DNA from: Thioclava pacifica DSM 10166
GTDB lineage: Bacteria > Pseudomonadota > Alphaproteobacteria > Rhodobacterales > Rhodobacteraceae
NCBI RefSeq assembly: GCF_000714535.1
Contig: NZ_AUND01000038.1
Span: 1-64,000, forward strand
DNA: 64,000 nucleotides
Reading direction: 5' to 3'
The notes under the pieces were generated by a model that saw nothing but the letters and a program-made list of their open reading frames with translations, did not search any database and was not told the DNA's origin. A program made the translations under genes and the position numbers. Shown here piece by piece: positions 25,460 to 34,996 of the stretch; the first letter of the stretch is position 1; every line of letters begins with the position of its first letter.

Positions 25460-25818
25460 GACTGCTTGCCTATCTCGCCACGTCTGTCTTCGTCATGGGG
25501 CTCGCCTTCTGGGCCTATCACGTCAATTACGACACGCAGGACAAGCTCGACGAGCTGCGCGATCTCAATCGCGAGATCGCCTCGCTCAACGAGGGCCTTT
25601 CGGTGCTCAATGCCGAATGGGCCTATCTCAACCGTCCCGAGCGGCTGCGCGAATTGGTGAACCTGAACTTCGCCTCGCTACGGCTTCTGCCGATGACGCC
25701 CGAGCAGTTCGGCACCGTCGCCCAGATCGCCTATCCGACGCCGCAGGCCGATGCGCCGGACACCTCCGATCTTTCCGTTCCGGTCGAGGTCAAGGCTGAT
25801 CCCGAGGGAGGGAACTGA
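25456..25818 (+). CDS. ftsL: Cell division protein FtsL
   Basis: A 120-residue bitopic protein: a transmembrane helix ([21 protein letters not shown], ~2-22) then a heptad-rich coiled coil (~28-60, [30 protein letters not shown]). In the divisome FtsL pairs with FtsB and activates FtsWI. The likely start is TTG at 25456, overlapping the rsmH stop (TTGA) with AAGGGGAAA upstream. No nearby ATG would keep the membrane helix. Identification rests on topology and position between rsmH and ftsI, as the sequence is poorly conserved in this family. Confidence 0.85.
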   Translation: MRLLAYLATSVFVMGLAFWAYHVNYDTQDKLDELRDLNREIASLNEGLSVLNAEWAYLNRPERLRELVNLNFASLRLLPMTPEQFGTVAQIAYPTPQADAPDTSDLSVPVEVKADPEGGN

Positions 25819-27632
25819 TGCGCACGCCCCTTCGTCCGCTTGCCCGTATTCTCGATGCCCGCGCCAAGGGCGAGAACCCCGACGCGATCGAGCGCGAAAA
25901 CCGCCGCCTGCGTGGCGAGGCGACCCGCGACAAGGCGCGCCAGCGCGCCGAGGGCCGCCTGCTGGTCATGTCGGTGCTGTTTCTCGCGGCCTTCCTGACG
26001 GTCGGGCTGCGGATGGGCTCCTTCGCGGCCGCGCGCCCCGAAGAGCCGCAAACCGATACTTCGACCGAGCAGATCCACGCGCAGCGCGCCGATATCGTCG
26101 ATCGCAAGGGCAGGGTGCTGGCCACCAATCTTCTCACCCATGCGCTCTATGCTCAGCCGCCGATGATGATCGACCCCAAGGGCACGGTCGACAAGCTGGT
26201 CGCGATCTTCCCCGATCTTGACCGCGAGCGGCTGATCAAGGATTTCACCGGCGGGCGCAAATTCGTCTGGATCAAGAAGCGCATCAGCCCCGAGCAGATG
26301 CAGGCCGTGCATGATATCGGCGATCCGGGGCTGCTGTTCGGACCGCGCGAGATGCGGCTTTACCCGAACGGGCATCTGGCCGCCCATATCCTTGGTGGCT
26401 CGCGTTACGGCACCGAAGGCGTGAACTCGGCCGAGATCCTCGGCGTGGCCGGGATCGAGAAGGAATATGACAGCTGGCTGCGCGATCCGGGCAATGGCGG
26501 TCAGCCGCTCAAGCTCTCGCTTGATCTGACGGTGCAGGCCGCGCTGGAAGACGTGCTCTCTGGCGGCATGAAGCTGATGAACGCCAAGGGCGCGACGGCG
26601 GTGCTGATGAAGGTCCAGACCGGTGAGATCGTCGCGATGGCGAGCTTGCCCGATTTCGACCCCAACGACCGACCCGCACCGCTGCTGAAGGGCGATCCCT
26701 CCGACAGCCCTCTATTCAATCGCGCGGTGCAGGGGATGTACGAGCTCGGCTCCACCTTCAAGATCTTCGCAGTGGCACAGGCGATGCAGGATGGGCTCGT
26801 CACGCCCGACACGATGGTCGACACGAAGGGGCCGCTGCGCTGGGGCAAGTTCAAGATCCACGACTTCCATGATTACGGCAAACAGCTCTCGGTCACGGAT
26901 GTGATCGTACATAGCTCGAATATCGGCACTGCCCGGATCGTGCAGAAGATCGGCCCCGAGAAGCAGCGTGAGTTTCTCGGCAAGCTGGGTCTGCTGGAGC
27001 CCTCGCCGGTCGAGTTGATCGAGGCGCCCACGGGCCGTCCGATCCTGCCCTCGAAATGGTCCGAACTCTCGGCGATGACCATCGGCTACGGGCATGGCCT
27101 GTCCGACAGCCCGCTGCAACTGGCCGCCGCCTATGCGACCATCGCCAATGACGGTAAGCGTGTGCTGCCCACACTTATCGCGCAAGGCGGTCCGAAAGAG
27201 CCGCACAAGCAGGAATTCGGTGCGCCCGAGGGGGACCAGGTTGTCTCGCCTGCCGTTGCGCGCAAGGCTTTGGCGATGATGCGCGCGGTGGTCACGCGCG
27301 GCACGGCGAGCTTCGGCGATGTCGCGGGCTATCAGGTCGCGGGCAAGACCGGCACCGCGGACAAACCCGACCCGCAGGGCGGTTACTACGACGACAAGGT
27401 GATCTCGACCTTCGCGGGTGTTTTCCCGGTGACCAACCCCGAATATGTGCTGGTGCTGACGCTCGATGAGCCGACCGACACTTCGGGTAAGGAACCGCGC
27501 CGCACCGCAGGCTGGACCGCCGTTCCGGTGGCGGCCGAAACGATCCGCCGCGTGGCACCCCTTTTGGGTCTGCGCCCTGAGCCGACCACGCCGGATACGC
27601 TCGACGGGATCCGCCTTGTGAAGAAGGACTGA
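25818..27632 (+). CDS. ftsI: Septal peptidoglycan transpeptidase FtsI (PBP3)
   Basis: A 604-residue class B penicillin-binding protein. It has a cytoplasmic basic tail, one membrane helix (~50-70), a pedestal domain with RADIVDRKGRVLATNL, and the transpeptidase domain with the three active-site motifs: STFK (ELGSTFKIFAVA, nucleophile Ser), SSN (VIVHSSNIGTAR) and KTG (VAGKTGTADKP). It cross-links septal peptidoglycan with FtsW. It overlaps ftsL by one base (ATG inside the stop region) and is followed by a 119 bp gap before murE. Confidence 0.96.
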   Translation: MRTPLRPLARILDARAKGENPDAIERENRRLRGEATRDKARQRAEGRLLVMSVLFLAAFLTVGLRMGSFAAARPEEPQTDTSTEQIHAQRADIVDRKGRVLATNLLTHALYAQPPMMIDPKGTVDKLVAIFPDLDRERLIKDFTGGRKFVWIKKRISPEQMQAVHDIGDPGLLFGPREMRLYPNGHLAAHILGGSRYGTEGVNSAEILGVAGIEKEYDSWLRDPGNGGQPLKLSLDLTVQAALEDVLSGGMKLMNAKGATAVLMKVQTGEIVAMASLPDFDPNDRPAPLLKGDPSDSPLFNRAVQGMYELGSTFKIFAVAQAMQDGLVTPDTMVDTKGPLRWGKFKIHDFHDYGKQLSVTDVIVHSSNIGTARIVQKIGPEKQREFLGKLGLLEPSPVELIEAPTGRPILPSKWSELSAMTIGYGHGLSDSPLQLAAAYATIANDGKRVLPTLIAQGGPKEPHKQEFGAPEGDQVVSPAVARKALAMMRAVVTRGTASFGDVAGYQVAGKTGTADKPDPQGGYYDDKVISTFAGVFPVTNPEYVLVLTLDEPTDTSGKEPRRTAGWTAVPVAAETIRRVAPLLGLRPEPTTPDTLDGIRLVKKD

Positions 27633-27693
27633 AGCCACTTTCACGCCCCGTGCACGATGCCGCGCATGGGGTCCGAGCCGGGGTGCTCGCGCC

Positions 27694-27722
27694 TTGACCT
27701 TGCAAGGCTGCCACCGGATAAG
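27694..27722 (+). promoter_or_regulatory. Candidate sigma-70-type promoter for murE
   Basis: TTGACC, a 17 bp spacer, then GATAAG, in the 119 bp gap between ftsI and murE and 30 bp before the murE ATG. This matches the vegetative consensus at five of six and four of six positions. It would give murE-murF-mraY an internal promoter independent of the mraZ leader. Confidence 0.5.
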
Positions 27723-27751
27723 TGCGACAAGCTGAGTGAGGGACGAACGAC

Positions 27752-29233
27752 ATGGCCGCGGGCAGCAAAATGCTGAGCGAATTGGGGCTGACCCCTTTGC
27801 ATGGGGGAGATCGCGCGATCTCGGGGCTTTCGGTCGACAGTCGTCAGGTCAAACCCGGCCATCTCTTCGCGGCGCTTCCCGGCACGAAGATCCATGGGGC
27901 CGAGTTCATCCCTTACGCGCTGCGCATGGGCGCGGCTGCCGTTCTGACCGATCGCGCCGGTGAGCCGATCGCGCGTGCGGCGCTCGAAGGCACCGACACC
28001 GCCATCGTGGTGACCGAGAACCCGCGTCAGGCGCTGGCCTTCGCTGCAGCCCTCTGGTTCGGCCGTCAGCCCGAGACGATGATTGCAGTCACCGGCACGA
28101 ACGGAAAGACCTCCGTCGCGACGTTCACCCGCCAGATTTGGCAATTGCTGGGCTTCGAGGCGGCCAATATCGGCACCACCGGGGTCGAGGGCAGTTATTC
28201 CGCGCCCTCGTCGCATACCACGCCCGAGCCGATCACCCTGCATCGCTTGCTCGCCGATATGGCGGGCGTGGGCGTGACCCATGCGGCGATGGAGGCAAGC
28301 TCGCACGGGCTCGCACAGCGCCGCCTCGACGGGGTGACGTTGACCGCCGCCGCCTTCACCAATTTCACGCAAGACCACCTCGATTATCACGCGAGCTTCG
28401 ACGAGTATTTCGCGGCCAAGGCGGGGCTCTTCACCCGTGTCCTGCCAGAGGATGGTGCGGCGGTGATCAATCTCGACGATCCCAAGGGGCAGGAACTGGC
28501 CAAATACGTCACCGCACGCGGGCAGGAGCTGATCGGGATCGGCCATTCCGAGCAATGCGAGATGCAGATCCTTGGCCAGCGTTTCGACGCGACGGGGCAG
28601 GATGTGCGCTTCGCCTGGGAGGGCTGGACGCAGATGACGCGCCTGCCGCTGATCGGCGGCTTCCAGGCGATGAACGTGCTCACGGCCGCGTCGCTCGCCA
28701 TCGCCTGCGGGGCCGAGCCCGAGGAAGTCTTCGCAACTCTACCGCGCCTGACCACGGTACGCGGACGGATGCAGCTCGCCGCGAACCGTGAGAACGGCGC
28801 GACGGTCTTCGTCGATTACGCCCATACGCCCGACGCGGTGCAGACCGCGCTCAAGGCGCTGCGCCCGCATGTCATGGGCCGCCTGATCGCGATCGTTGGC
28901 GCCGGCGGGGATCGCGACACGTCCAAGCGCCCGCTGATGGGCAAGGCGGCGGCCGAGAATGCCGATCTGGTGATCGTGACCGACGATAACCCGCGTACCG
29001 AAGACCCGGCCACGATCCGCGCTGCGGTGATGGAGGGCGCACCGGGCGCGATGGAAGTTGGTGACCGGGCCGAGGCGATCCTGCGCGGCGTCGATGCGCT
29101 GGGGCCGGGCGATGCGCTTCTGGTCATGGGCAAGGGGCACGAGAGCGGTCAGGTGATCGGCTCGGACATCTACCCGTTCGACGATGCCGAACAGGCGAGC
29201 GTGGCCGTGGCCGCGCTGGACGGGAAGATCTGA
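27752..29233 (+). CDS. murE: UDP-MurNAc-tripeptide synthetase MurE (meso-DAP adding)
   Basis: A 493-residue Mur ligase with the ATP loop VTGTNGKTSVATF at ~112-124, the conserved EASSHGLAQRRLDG and TNFTQDHLDYHASFDEY central motifs, and the DDNPRTEDP loop near 410. The DNPR sequence marks enzymes that add meso-diaminopimelate rather than lysine. It works in the cytoplasm on UDP-MurNAc-L-Ala-D-Glu. The stop shares bases with the murF start, so the two are translationally coupled. Confidence 0.96.
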   Translation: MAAGSKMLSELGLTPLHGGDRAISGLSVDSRQVKPGHLFAALPGTKIHGAEFIPYALRMGAAAVLTDRAGEPIARAALEGTDTAIVVTENPRQALAFAAALWFGRQPETMIAVTGTNGKTSVATFTRQIWQLLGFEAANIGTTGVEGSYSAPSSHTTPEPITLHRLLADMAGVGVTHAAMEASSHGLAQRRLDGVTLTAAAFTNFTQDHLDYHASFDEYFAAKAGLFTRVLPEDGAAVINLDDPKGQELAKYVTARGQELIGIGHSEQCEMQILGQRFDATGQDVRFAWEGWTQMTRLPLIGGFQAMNVLTAASLAIACGAEPEEVFATLPRLTTVRGRMQLAANRENGATVFVDYAHTPDAVQTALKALRPHVMGRLIAIVGAGGDRDTSKRPLMGKAAAENADLVIVTDDNPRTEDPATIRAAVMEGAPGAMEVGDRAEAILRGVDALGPGDALLVMGKGHESGQVIGSDIYPFDDAEQASVAVAALDGKI

Positions 29234-30681
29234 TGGGCGTGCTCTGGACCTCCACCGATGCGGCGACCGCGACCCAAGGGCAGGTGACCCAAGCCTTTGC
29301 CGTGACAGGGATTTCTATCGATACCCGCACGATCCGTCCGGGTGATCTCTTCATCGCGCTCAAGGATGTTCGCGACGGGCATGATTTCGTACGTCAGGCG
29401 CTGGACAAGGGCGCGGCGGCGGCGCTCGTCTCGCGCATTCCCGAAGGCTGTTCGACATCCGATCCGCTGCTGATCGTGCCCGAGGTTCTGCCCGCGCTCG
29501 AAGCGCTTGGCCGTGCCGGCCGCGCCCGATCGCGCGCCCGCGTGCTCGCCGTGACCGGCTCGGTCGGCAAGACCTCGAGCAAGGAAATGCTGCGCGCGGT
29601 GCTCTCCGCGCAGGGCACGGTCCATGCCGCCGAGGCGAGCTTCAACAACCACTGGGGCGTGCCGATCACGCTGGCACGGATGCCCGAAGACGCGGATTTC
29701 GCGGTGATCGAGATCGGGATGAGCAATCCCGGCGAGATCGCGCCGCTCGCCCGCCTCGCGCAGCCCCATGCGGCGATGATCACCACCGTCGCCCCGGCCC
29801 ATCTCGCGGCCTTTGAAAATCTCGAAGGCATCGCGCGCGAAAAGGGCTCGATCTTCGAGGGGCTGGTCGCAGGCGGCACCGCCGTGATCCCGACCGGGCT
29901 CGACGTGACACCGATCCTGCGCGAGGCCGCAGCAACCGCGGGCGCGGTCGTCAGCTTTGGCCCCGAAGCGGGGTCCGACTACCGGCTGATCGACGCGCGC
30001 ATTGCCGGAGACGCCACGGTCGTTCAGGCCGAACATCACGGAAAGCCGATGCTTTTCAAAGTGATGACGCCGGGCAAGCATTTCGCTGCGAACGCTCTTG
30101 GCGTGTTGGCGCTCGCCGAGGCCGCGGGCTGTGATCCGGCGGTGGCCGCGATGGATATGGGCTCCTGGCAGCCGCCAGCGGGGCGTGGCCAGCGCGAGCG
30201 GATCTATCTCGACATCGTGGACGAGGCGGAGAGCTTCGATCTCTTCGATGATGCGTTCAACGCCAACCCGGCTTCGATGGCCGCGGCGCTTGAAGTGCTG
30301 GCGGGCGCAAGCCCGCGCGACGGGGTGGGGCGCACCGCGAAGGGCCGCCGCATCGCGATCCTTGGCGACATGCTGGAACTGGGCGAGGATGAAGCCGCGC
30401 TCCATGCCGCAATCTCGGATCTGCCGTCGATGGCTTCGGTCGATCTGGTTCATATGGCGGGCCCGCGCATGGCGGCGCTGCGCGAGGCGCTGCCGCGCGC
30501 CAAGCGTGGCGAGTGGTACAAGAGCGCTGAGGAACTGGCCGAGCGAGCACGCCATCTCGTCGATCCCGGCGATGTGGTGCTGGTGAAGGGCTCGAAAGGC
30601 TCGAAGGTCAGCCTCGTCGTGGAGGCTTTGAAGAAACTGCGCCAGCCCGGCGCGGCCGAGGCGCATAGAGGAAAAGAGTAA
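29233..30681 (+). CDS. murF: UDP-MurNAc-pentapeptide synthetase MurF
   Basis: A 482-residue Mur ligase adding D-Ala-D-Ala. It shows the [26 protein letters not shown]-domain, the ATP loop [14 protein letters not shown] at ~113-126, [16 protein letters not shown] (a MurF-specific central motif) and [15 protein letters not shown] in the C-terminal part. It overlaps both murE (one base) and mraY (one base), indicating a tightly coupled operon. Confidence 0.96.
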   Translation: MGVLWTSTDAATATQGQVTQAFAVTGISIDTRTIRPGDLFIALKDVRDGHDFVRQALDKGAAAALVSRIPEGCSTSDPLLIVPEVLPALEALGRAGRARSRARVLAVTGSVGKTSSKEMLRAVLSAQGTVHAAEASFNNHWGVPITLARMPEDADFAVIEIGMSNPGEIAPLARLAQPHAAMITTVAPAHLAAFENLEGIAREKGSIFEGLVAGGTAVIPTGLDVTPILREAAATAGAVVSFGPEAGSDYRLIDARIAGDATVVQAEHHGKPMLFKVMTPGKHFAANALGVLALAEAAGCDPAVAAMDMGSWQPPAGRGQRERIYLDIVDEAESFDLFDDAFNANPASMAAALEVLAGASPRDGVGRTAKGRRIAILGDMLELGEDEAALHAAISDLPSMASVDLVHMAGPRMAALREALPRAKRGEWYKSAEELAERARHLVDPGDVVLVKGSKGSKVSLVVEALKKLRQPGAAEAHRGKE

Positions 30682-31763
30682 TGTTGTATTGGCTTACCGA
30701 CCTGTCCGATGGCGGGGGCGTGTTCAACCTGTTTCGCTACATCACCTTCCGGGCGGGCGGGGCCTTCTTCACGGCACTACTGGTTGGCTTCATCTTCGGG
30801 CCGTGGCTGATCAACATCCTGCGGATGAAGCAGGGCAAGGGCCAGCCGATCCGCGATGACGGCCCTGAGGGGCATCTGGCCAAGGCCGGCACGCCGACGA
30901 TGGGCGGGATCCTGATCCTCACCGCGCTTCTCGTCTCGACGCTGCTCTGGGCGCGGCTCGACAATGGCTATATCTGGGTCGTGCTCATGGTCACCTATGG
31001 CTATGCCGCGATCGGGTTTGCCGACGATTATGCCAAGGTGTCCAAGCAGAATACCAAGGGCGTGAGCGGCAAGGCGCGGCTGGGCTTGGGCTTCCTGCTG
31101 GCGCTTCTGGCCTCGGTCGCGACCTGGTATCTGCATCCCACGGAGCTGGCCGGTCATGTCGCGGTGCCGTTCCTCAAGGATTTGATCCTGAATCTCGGCT
31201 ATTTCTACATCCCCTTCGCGATGTTCGTGATCGTGGGGGCGGCCAATGCGGTGAACCTCACCGACGGGCTCGACGGTCTGGCGATCATGCCGGTGATGAT
31301 CGCGGCCGGAACGTTGGGCGCGATTGCCTATGTCGTGGGCCGCACCGACTTCACCGAATATCTGGGCGTGCAATTCGTGCCCGGCACCGGGGAGCTGGCG
31401 ATCTTTACCGCCGCGCTGATGGGCGCAGGGCTGGGGTTCCTGTGGTATAATGCGCCGCCCGCGGCCGTGTTCATGGGCGATACCGGCTCTCTGGCCCTTG
31501 GCGGCGCGCTCGGCGCCATCGCGGTGTGCACCCAGCACGAGATCGTGCTTGGGATTGTCGGCGGCCTCTTCGTGGTCGAGGCGCTCTCGGTGATTATCCA
31601 GGTCGCCTATTTCAAACGCACCGGTAAACGCGTTTTCCTGATGGCTCCGATCCACCACCACTTCGAGAAGAAGGGCTGGTCCGAACCGCAGATCGTGATC
31701 CGTTTCTGGATCATTTCGCTGATCCTCGCGCTGATCGGTCTTGCCACTCTGAAGATCCGCTGA
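30681..31763 (+). CDS. mraY: Phospho-MurNAc-pentapeptide transferase MraY
   Basis: A 360-residue polytopic membrane enzyme (about ten segments) that transfers phospho-MurNAc-pentapeptide to undecaprenyl phosphate to give lipid I. Diagnostic motifs are [11 protein letters not shown], the Asp pair GFADDYAKV (Mg2+/catalytic), [26 protein letters not shown] and the His loop [13 protein letters not shown]. It is the last gene of the uninterrupted dcw run. The next gene is a nucleobase permease rather than murD. Confidence 0.97.
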   Translation: MLYWLTDLSDGGGVFNLFRYITFRAGGAFFTALLVGFIFGPWLINILRMKQGKGQPIRDDGPEGHLAKAGTPTMGGILILTALLVSTLLWARLDNGYIWVVLMVTYGYAAIGFADDYAKVSKQNTKGVSGKARLGLGFLLALLASVATWYLHPTELAGHVAVPFLKDLILNLGYFYIPFAMFVIVGAANAVNLTDGLDGLAIMPVMIAAGTLGAIAYVVGRTDFTEYLGVQFVPGTGELAIFTAALMGAGLGFLWYNAPPAAVFMGDTGSLALGGALGAIAVCTQHEIVLGIVGGLFVVEALSVIIQVAYFKRTGKRVFLMAPIHHHFEKKGWSEPQIVIRFWIISLILALIGLATLKIR

Positions 31764-31827
31764 TCCCAACGGTTCGGTTCGCAGGCTGCTGCTTTATGCG
31801 GCAGTGCGGCGAAAACTGACCCTGCAT

Positions 31828-31862
31828 TGCCCCATGCGCTGCCTTTACGGGAACATGGGGCA
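31828..31862 (+). promoter_or_regulatory. Structured leader upstream of nucleobase permease
   Basis: TGCCCCATG (31828-31836) pairs with CATGGGGCA (31854-31862) around a 17 nt loop containing TTTACGGGAA. Downstream, CCCCT (31895-31899) can pair with AGGGG (31921-31925), which is the ribosome site of the permease gene. A regulated leader is possible. A purine-sensing RNA is only a guess. Confidence 0.35.
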
Positions 31863-31931
31863 TGTGGGATTTGTCCTTTTACATGTTTCGCGCTCCCCTG
31901 ACGGCACAGAGTTCTGCAAGAGGGGCCGACG

Positions 31932-33323
31932 ATGGGACAAGGTAAACACGCATTGATATACGGGCTTGATGACAAGCCCGCACCGGGGCCGGCCTCGCTC
32001 GCCGCGCTCCAGCATATTCTCGCGTCGATCGTGGGCATCGTGACCCCCACGCTGGTGATCGGCGGCGTTCTCGGGCTGGGCGAGCACGTGCCCTACCTGA
32101 TCGCCATGTCGCTCTTCGTTTCGGGGGTTGCGACCTTCATCCAGTCGAACCGGGTCGGGCCGGTGGGGTCGGGGCTGTTGAGCGTGCAGGGCACCTCTTT
32201 CGCCTTTCTCGGCGCGATCCTTGCCGCGGGCTTTGCCGTCAAAGGGCGCGGCGGCTCGCCCGAGGATATTCTCGCGATGATCTTCGGTCTCTGCCTCGTC
32301 GGCTGTGTCGTCGAGATCGTGCTGTCGCAATTCATCGACAAGCTGGGCCGGGTGGTGAACCCGACGGTGACCGGCATCGTGATCACCGTGATCGGGCTGA
32401 GCCTCGTGAAGGTCGGCTTCACCGATTTCGCGGGCGGCGCGCGGGCAGGCGAGAATCTTGGCCAGCCGGTGAACCTGCTTCTGGGCACGATCGTCGTCGT
32501 GGTGATCCTGGTGACCACCTTCCTCGGCAAGCCGATGCTGCGGATCTCGGCGATCATGATCGGGCTCATTGCGGGCACGATCGTCGCGGCGCTCTTCGGC
32601 ATGGTCGATCCCGCACCTCTGGCAAAGGCCCAGTGGATCACGCTGCCCATGCCCTTCAAATTCGGCTTCGATTTCGACTTCGGCCTCTTCATCCCGATCG
32701 CCTTCCTCTATCTCGTGACCGCGATCGAGACCTCGGGTGACCTCACGGCGAACTCGGTGATCTCGAGCCAGCCGGTGCGCGGCCCGCTCTATCTCAGCCG
32801 GATCAAGGGCGGCGTGTTGGGCGATGGTGTGAATTCGGGGCTGGCGGCGATCTTCAACACCTTCCCGAACACGACGTTCTCGCAAAATAACGGGGTGATC
32901 CAGATGACCGGCGTGGCAAGCCGCCATGTCGGGCGCTACATCGCGCTTTTCCTCGTCATTCTCGGTTTCTTCCCGATCTTCGGCGCGGTGTTCCTGCTGA
33001 TCCCCAAACCGGTGCTGGGGGGCGCGACGCTGGTGCTCTTCGGTTCGATCGCGGTGGCGGGCATTCGCATCATCGCCTCCGAGCCGATCGACATGCGCCG
33101 TGTCTACATCATGGCGGTGAGCTTCGGGCTCGGCCTTGGTGTCACGCTGGTGCCCGATGCCACGCAACATCTGCCGGTGCTGCTCAAACAGGTCGTGGCG
33201 ACCCCGATCACGCTTTCCGGCCTCTCGGCGATCCTCCTGTCGCTTTTGATCCCCGAAGGCGCGCAATCGGAAAGCGAGCTCGAGGAGGCTGGCGAAGAGG
33301 CTCCGGTGAGCGCCGCCGAATAA
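31932..33323 (+). CDS. NCS2-family nucleobase (xanthine/uric acid/uracil-type) permease
   Basis: A 463-residue membrane protein with about 12-14 hydrophobic segments. It has the NCS2 signature [14 protein letters not shown] at ~319-332, the conserved Glu segment [15 protein letters not shown] at ~257-271 (substrate-binding Glu) and the N-terminal [19 protein letters not shown]. It imports a purine or uracil with protons or sodium. The overall pattern resembles the xanthine/urate branch, but the substrate is not fixed. The gene has its own ribosome site (AGAGGGG) and is closed by an intrinsic terminator. It stands alone between mraY and murD. Confidence 0.9.
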   Translation: MGQGKHALIYGLDDKPAPGPASLAALQHILASIVGIVTPTLVIGGVLGLGEHVPYLIAMSLFVSGVATFIQSNRVGPVGSGLLSVQGTSFAFLGAILAAGFAVKGRGGSPEDILAMIFGLCLVGCVVEIVLSQFIDKLGRVVNPTVTGIVITVIGLSLVKVGFTDFAGGARAGENLGQPVNLLLGTIVVVVILVTTFLGKPMLRISAIMIGLIAGTIVAALFGMVDPAPLAKAQWITLPMPFKFGFDFDFGLFIPIAFLYLVTAIETSGDLTANSVISSQPVRGPLYLSRIKGGVLGDGVNSGLAAIFNTFPNTTFSQNNGVIQMTGVASRHVGRYIALFLVILGFFPIFGAVFLLIPKPVLGGATLVLFGSIAVAGIRIIASEPIDMRRVYIMAVSFGLGLGVTLVPDATQHLPVLLKQVVATPITLSGLSAILLSLLIPEGAQSESELEEAGEEAPVSAAE

Positions 33324-33347
33324 GACGCAGTCTCAACGAATAACCAG

Positions 33348-33375
33348 AAAGAGGGGGGCTGAGCCTCCCTCTTTT
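33348..33375 (+). terminator. Intrinsic terminator after the nucleobase permease gene
   Basis: AAAGAGGG (33348-33355) pairs with CCCTCTTT (33367-33374), and the stem extends inward by three more pairs including one G-U. The 3' side ends in TTTTCTAAT. It lies 24 bp after the stop, so murD probably needs its own promoter. Confidence 0.8.
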
Positions 33376-33431
33376 CTAATGCAGCGCCCTGACGCTGACG
33401 GCACCCGCCCCCTTTCCCTTTCCAACTGCTT

Positions 33432-33470
33432 CAAATATCCCGGGGGTGCGGGGGCTGGCCCCCGCGCGCG
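33432..33470. repeat. REP-like extragenic palindrome, copy 3 (shorter)
   Basis: CAAATATCCCGGGGGTGC then GCGGGGGC-tg-GCCCCCGC (33448-33465). It is related to copies at 13152 and 20979 and lies just upstream of the murD ribosome site (AGGAGG). Confidence 0.6.
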
Positions 33471-33483
33471 ACAGGAGGCTGCG

Positions 33484-34884
33484 ATGATCCCGGTTCAGGG
33501 TTTCGACGGACATAAGGTGGCGGTTCTGGGGCTCGGGCGCTCGGGTCTGGCGACGGCGGCGGCGCTGCGTGCCGGCGGAGCGGAGCCGCTGTGCTGGGAT
33601 GACAGCCCGGAAGGCCGTGCCCGCGCCGAGGAGGCGGGCTTCGCGATCCATGATCTCACCCGGCAAACCGCCTTTGACGGGGTCGCGGCCCTGATCGTCT
33701 CGCCGGGCATTCCGCATCTCTATCCCAAGCCCAACCCGGTGATCGCGGCGGCAATGGCGGCAGGCATTCCGGTCGATAATGATATCGGGCTCTTCTTCCG
33801 GTCCTGGGCGACGCGGGAGTTCGACAATTTCGACACCACCCCGCGGACGATCTGCGTGACCGGCTCGAACGGGAAATCGACCACCACGGCGCTCATCCAT
33901 CACATCCTGCAAGAGGCGGGTCGTCCGACCCAGATGGCGGGCAATATCGGGCGCGGCGTGCTCGATATCGAACCGGCCGAGGATGGCGAGGTCGTGGTGC
34001 TGGAACTGTCCAGCTACCAGACCGATCTGGCGCGGGCTCTGACCCCCGATATCGCGGTCTTCACCAATCTCTCGCCGGACCATCTCGATCGCCACGCAGG
34101 GATGGGCGGCTATTTCGCGGCCAAGCGCCGGCTCTTTGCCGAAGGCGGCCCCGATCGTGCGGTGATCGGGGTGGACGAGCCCGAAGGCGTCTATCTCGCC
34201 AACCAGATCGCGATGGGGCGCGAGGACGACCGGCTGATCCGGGTTTCCTCGGCGCGCAAGCTCGGCGACTGGGGCTGGTCGGTCTTTGCCCGCAAGGGGT
34301 TCCTGAGCGAATGGCGCAAGGGGCGACAACTGGCCTCGATCGACCTGCGCGAAATCACCGGGCTTCCGGGCGCACATAACCACCAGAACGCCTGCGCCGC
34401 CTATGCCGCGACGCGCGCGCTGGGGATCGCGCCGCGGATGATCGAGGAGGCCTTCCACTCTTTCGCGGGCCTGCCCCATCGCAGCCAGACGCTGGCCGAG
34501 AAGGCGGGCGTGCGCTGGGTCAACGACTCCAAGGCCACCAATACCGACAGCGCGGCCAAGGCGCTCGATGCGTTCCGCAATATCCGCTGGATCGCGGGGG
34601 GCTTGGGCAAGGAAGGCGGGGTAGCGAGCCTCGCGGGCCATCTCGAACATGTACGCAAAGCCTATTTCATCGGCCATTCGGCACGCGATTTCGCGTTGGA
34701 ACTCGCCCCGCTCGAACATGAGATCTGCGAGACGATGGAAGCGGCGGTCGCGGCCTGTATGCGCGATGCCGAGGCTGGCGATACGGTGCTGCTCGCCCCG
34801 GCGGCAGCGAGCTTCGACCAATATCCCAATTTCGAAAAGCGCGGAGAGCATTTCGCGCAGCTCGTGGATGCGCTGCCGGGCTGA
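33484..34884 (+). CDS. murD: UDP-MurNAc-L-Ala:D-Glu ligase MurD
   Basis: A 466-residue Mur ligase. It starts with a Rossmann-like domain ([17 protein letters not shown]), then the ATP loop [16 protein letters not shown] at ~122-137, [23 protein letters not shown] and [15 protein letters not shown], all typical of MurD. The start at 33484 follows AGGAGG by 7 bp. The in-frame upstream ATG would read through the REP-like element. Normally murD directly follows mraY and is followed by ftsW-murG-murC. Here a permease gene precedes it and 5-oxoprolinase genes follow, so the dcw cluster is broken on both sides. Confidence 0.95.
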   Translation: MIPVQGFDGHKVAVLGLGRSGLATAAALRAGGAEPLCWDDSPEGRARAEEAGFAIHDLTRQTAFDGVAALIVSPGIPHLYPKPNPVIAAAMAAGIPVDNDIGLFFRSWATREFDNFDTTPRTICVTGSNGKSTTTALIHHILQEAGRPTQMAGNIGRGVLDIEPAEDGEVVVLELSSYQTDLARALTPDIAVFTNLSPDHLDRHAGMGGYFAAKRRLFAEGGPDRAVIGVDEPEGVYLANQIAMGREDDRLIRVSSARKLGDWGWSVFARKGFLSEWRKGRQLASIDLREITGLPGAHNHQNACAAYAATRALGIAPRMIEEAFHSFAGLPHRSQTLAEKAGVRWVNDSKATNTDSAAKALDAFRNIRWIAGGLGKEGGVASLAGHLEHVRKAYFIGHSARDFALELAPLEHEICETMEAAVAACMRDAEAGDTVLLAPAAASFDQYPNFEKRGEHFAQLVDALPG

Positions 34885-34926
34885 GCCGGGGCTTGCGCCC
34901 GCGCACGCAATAGCGATGCTGAGCCC

Positions 34927-34996
34927 ATGAGCGATGCCCCCATGAGCGATGCCCCCATGAGCGATGCCCCCATGAGCGATGCCCCCATGAGCGATG
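34927..34996 (+). repeat. 15 bp tandem repeat at the pxpB start codon
   Basis: Four perfect copies of ATGAGCGATGCCCCC (starting 34927, 34942, 34957, 34972) and a partial fifth at 34987. Each copy carries an in-frame ATG and encodes MSDAP. Copy-number change would keep the frame and change only the number of start codons and the N-terminal tail. Confidence 0.95.
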
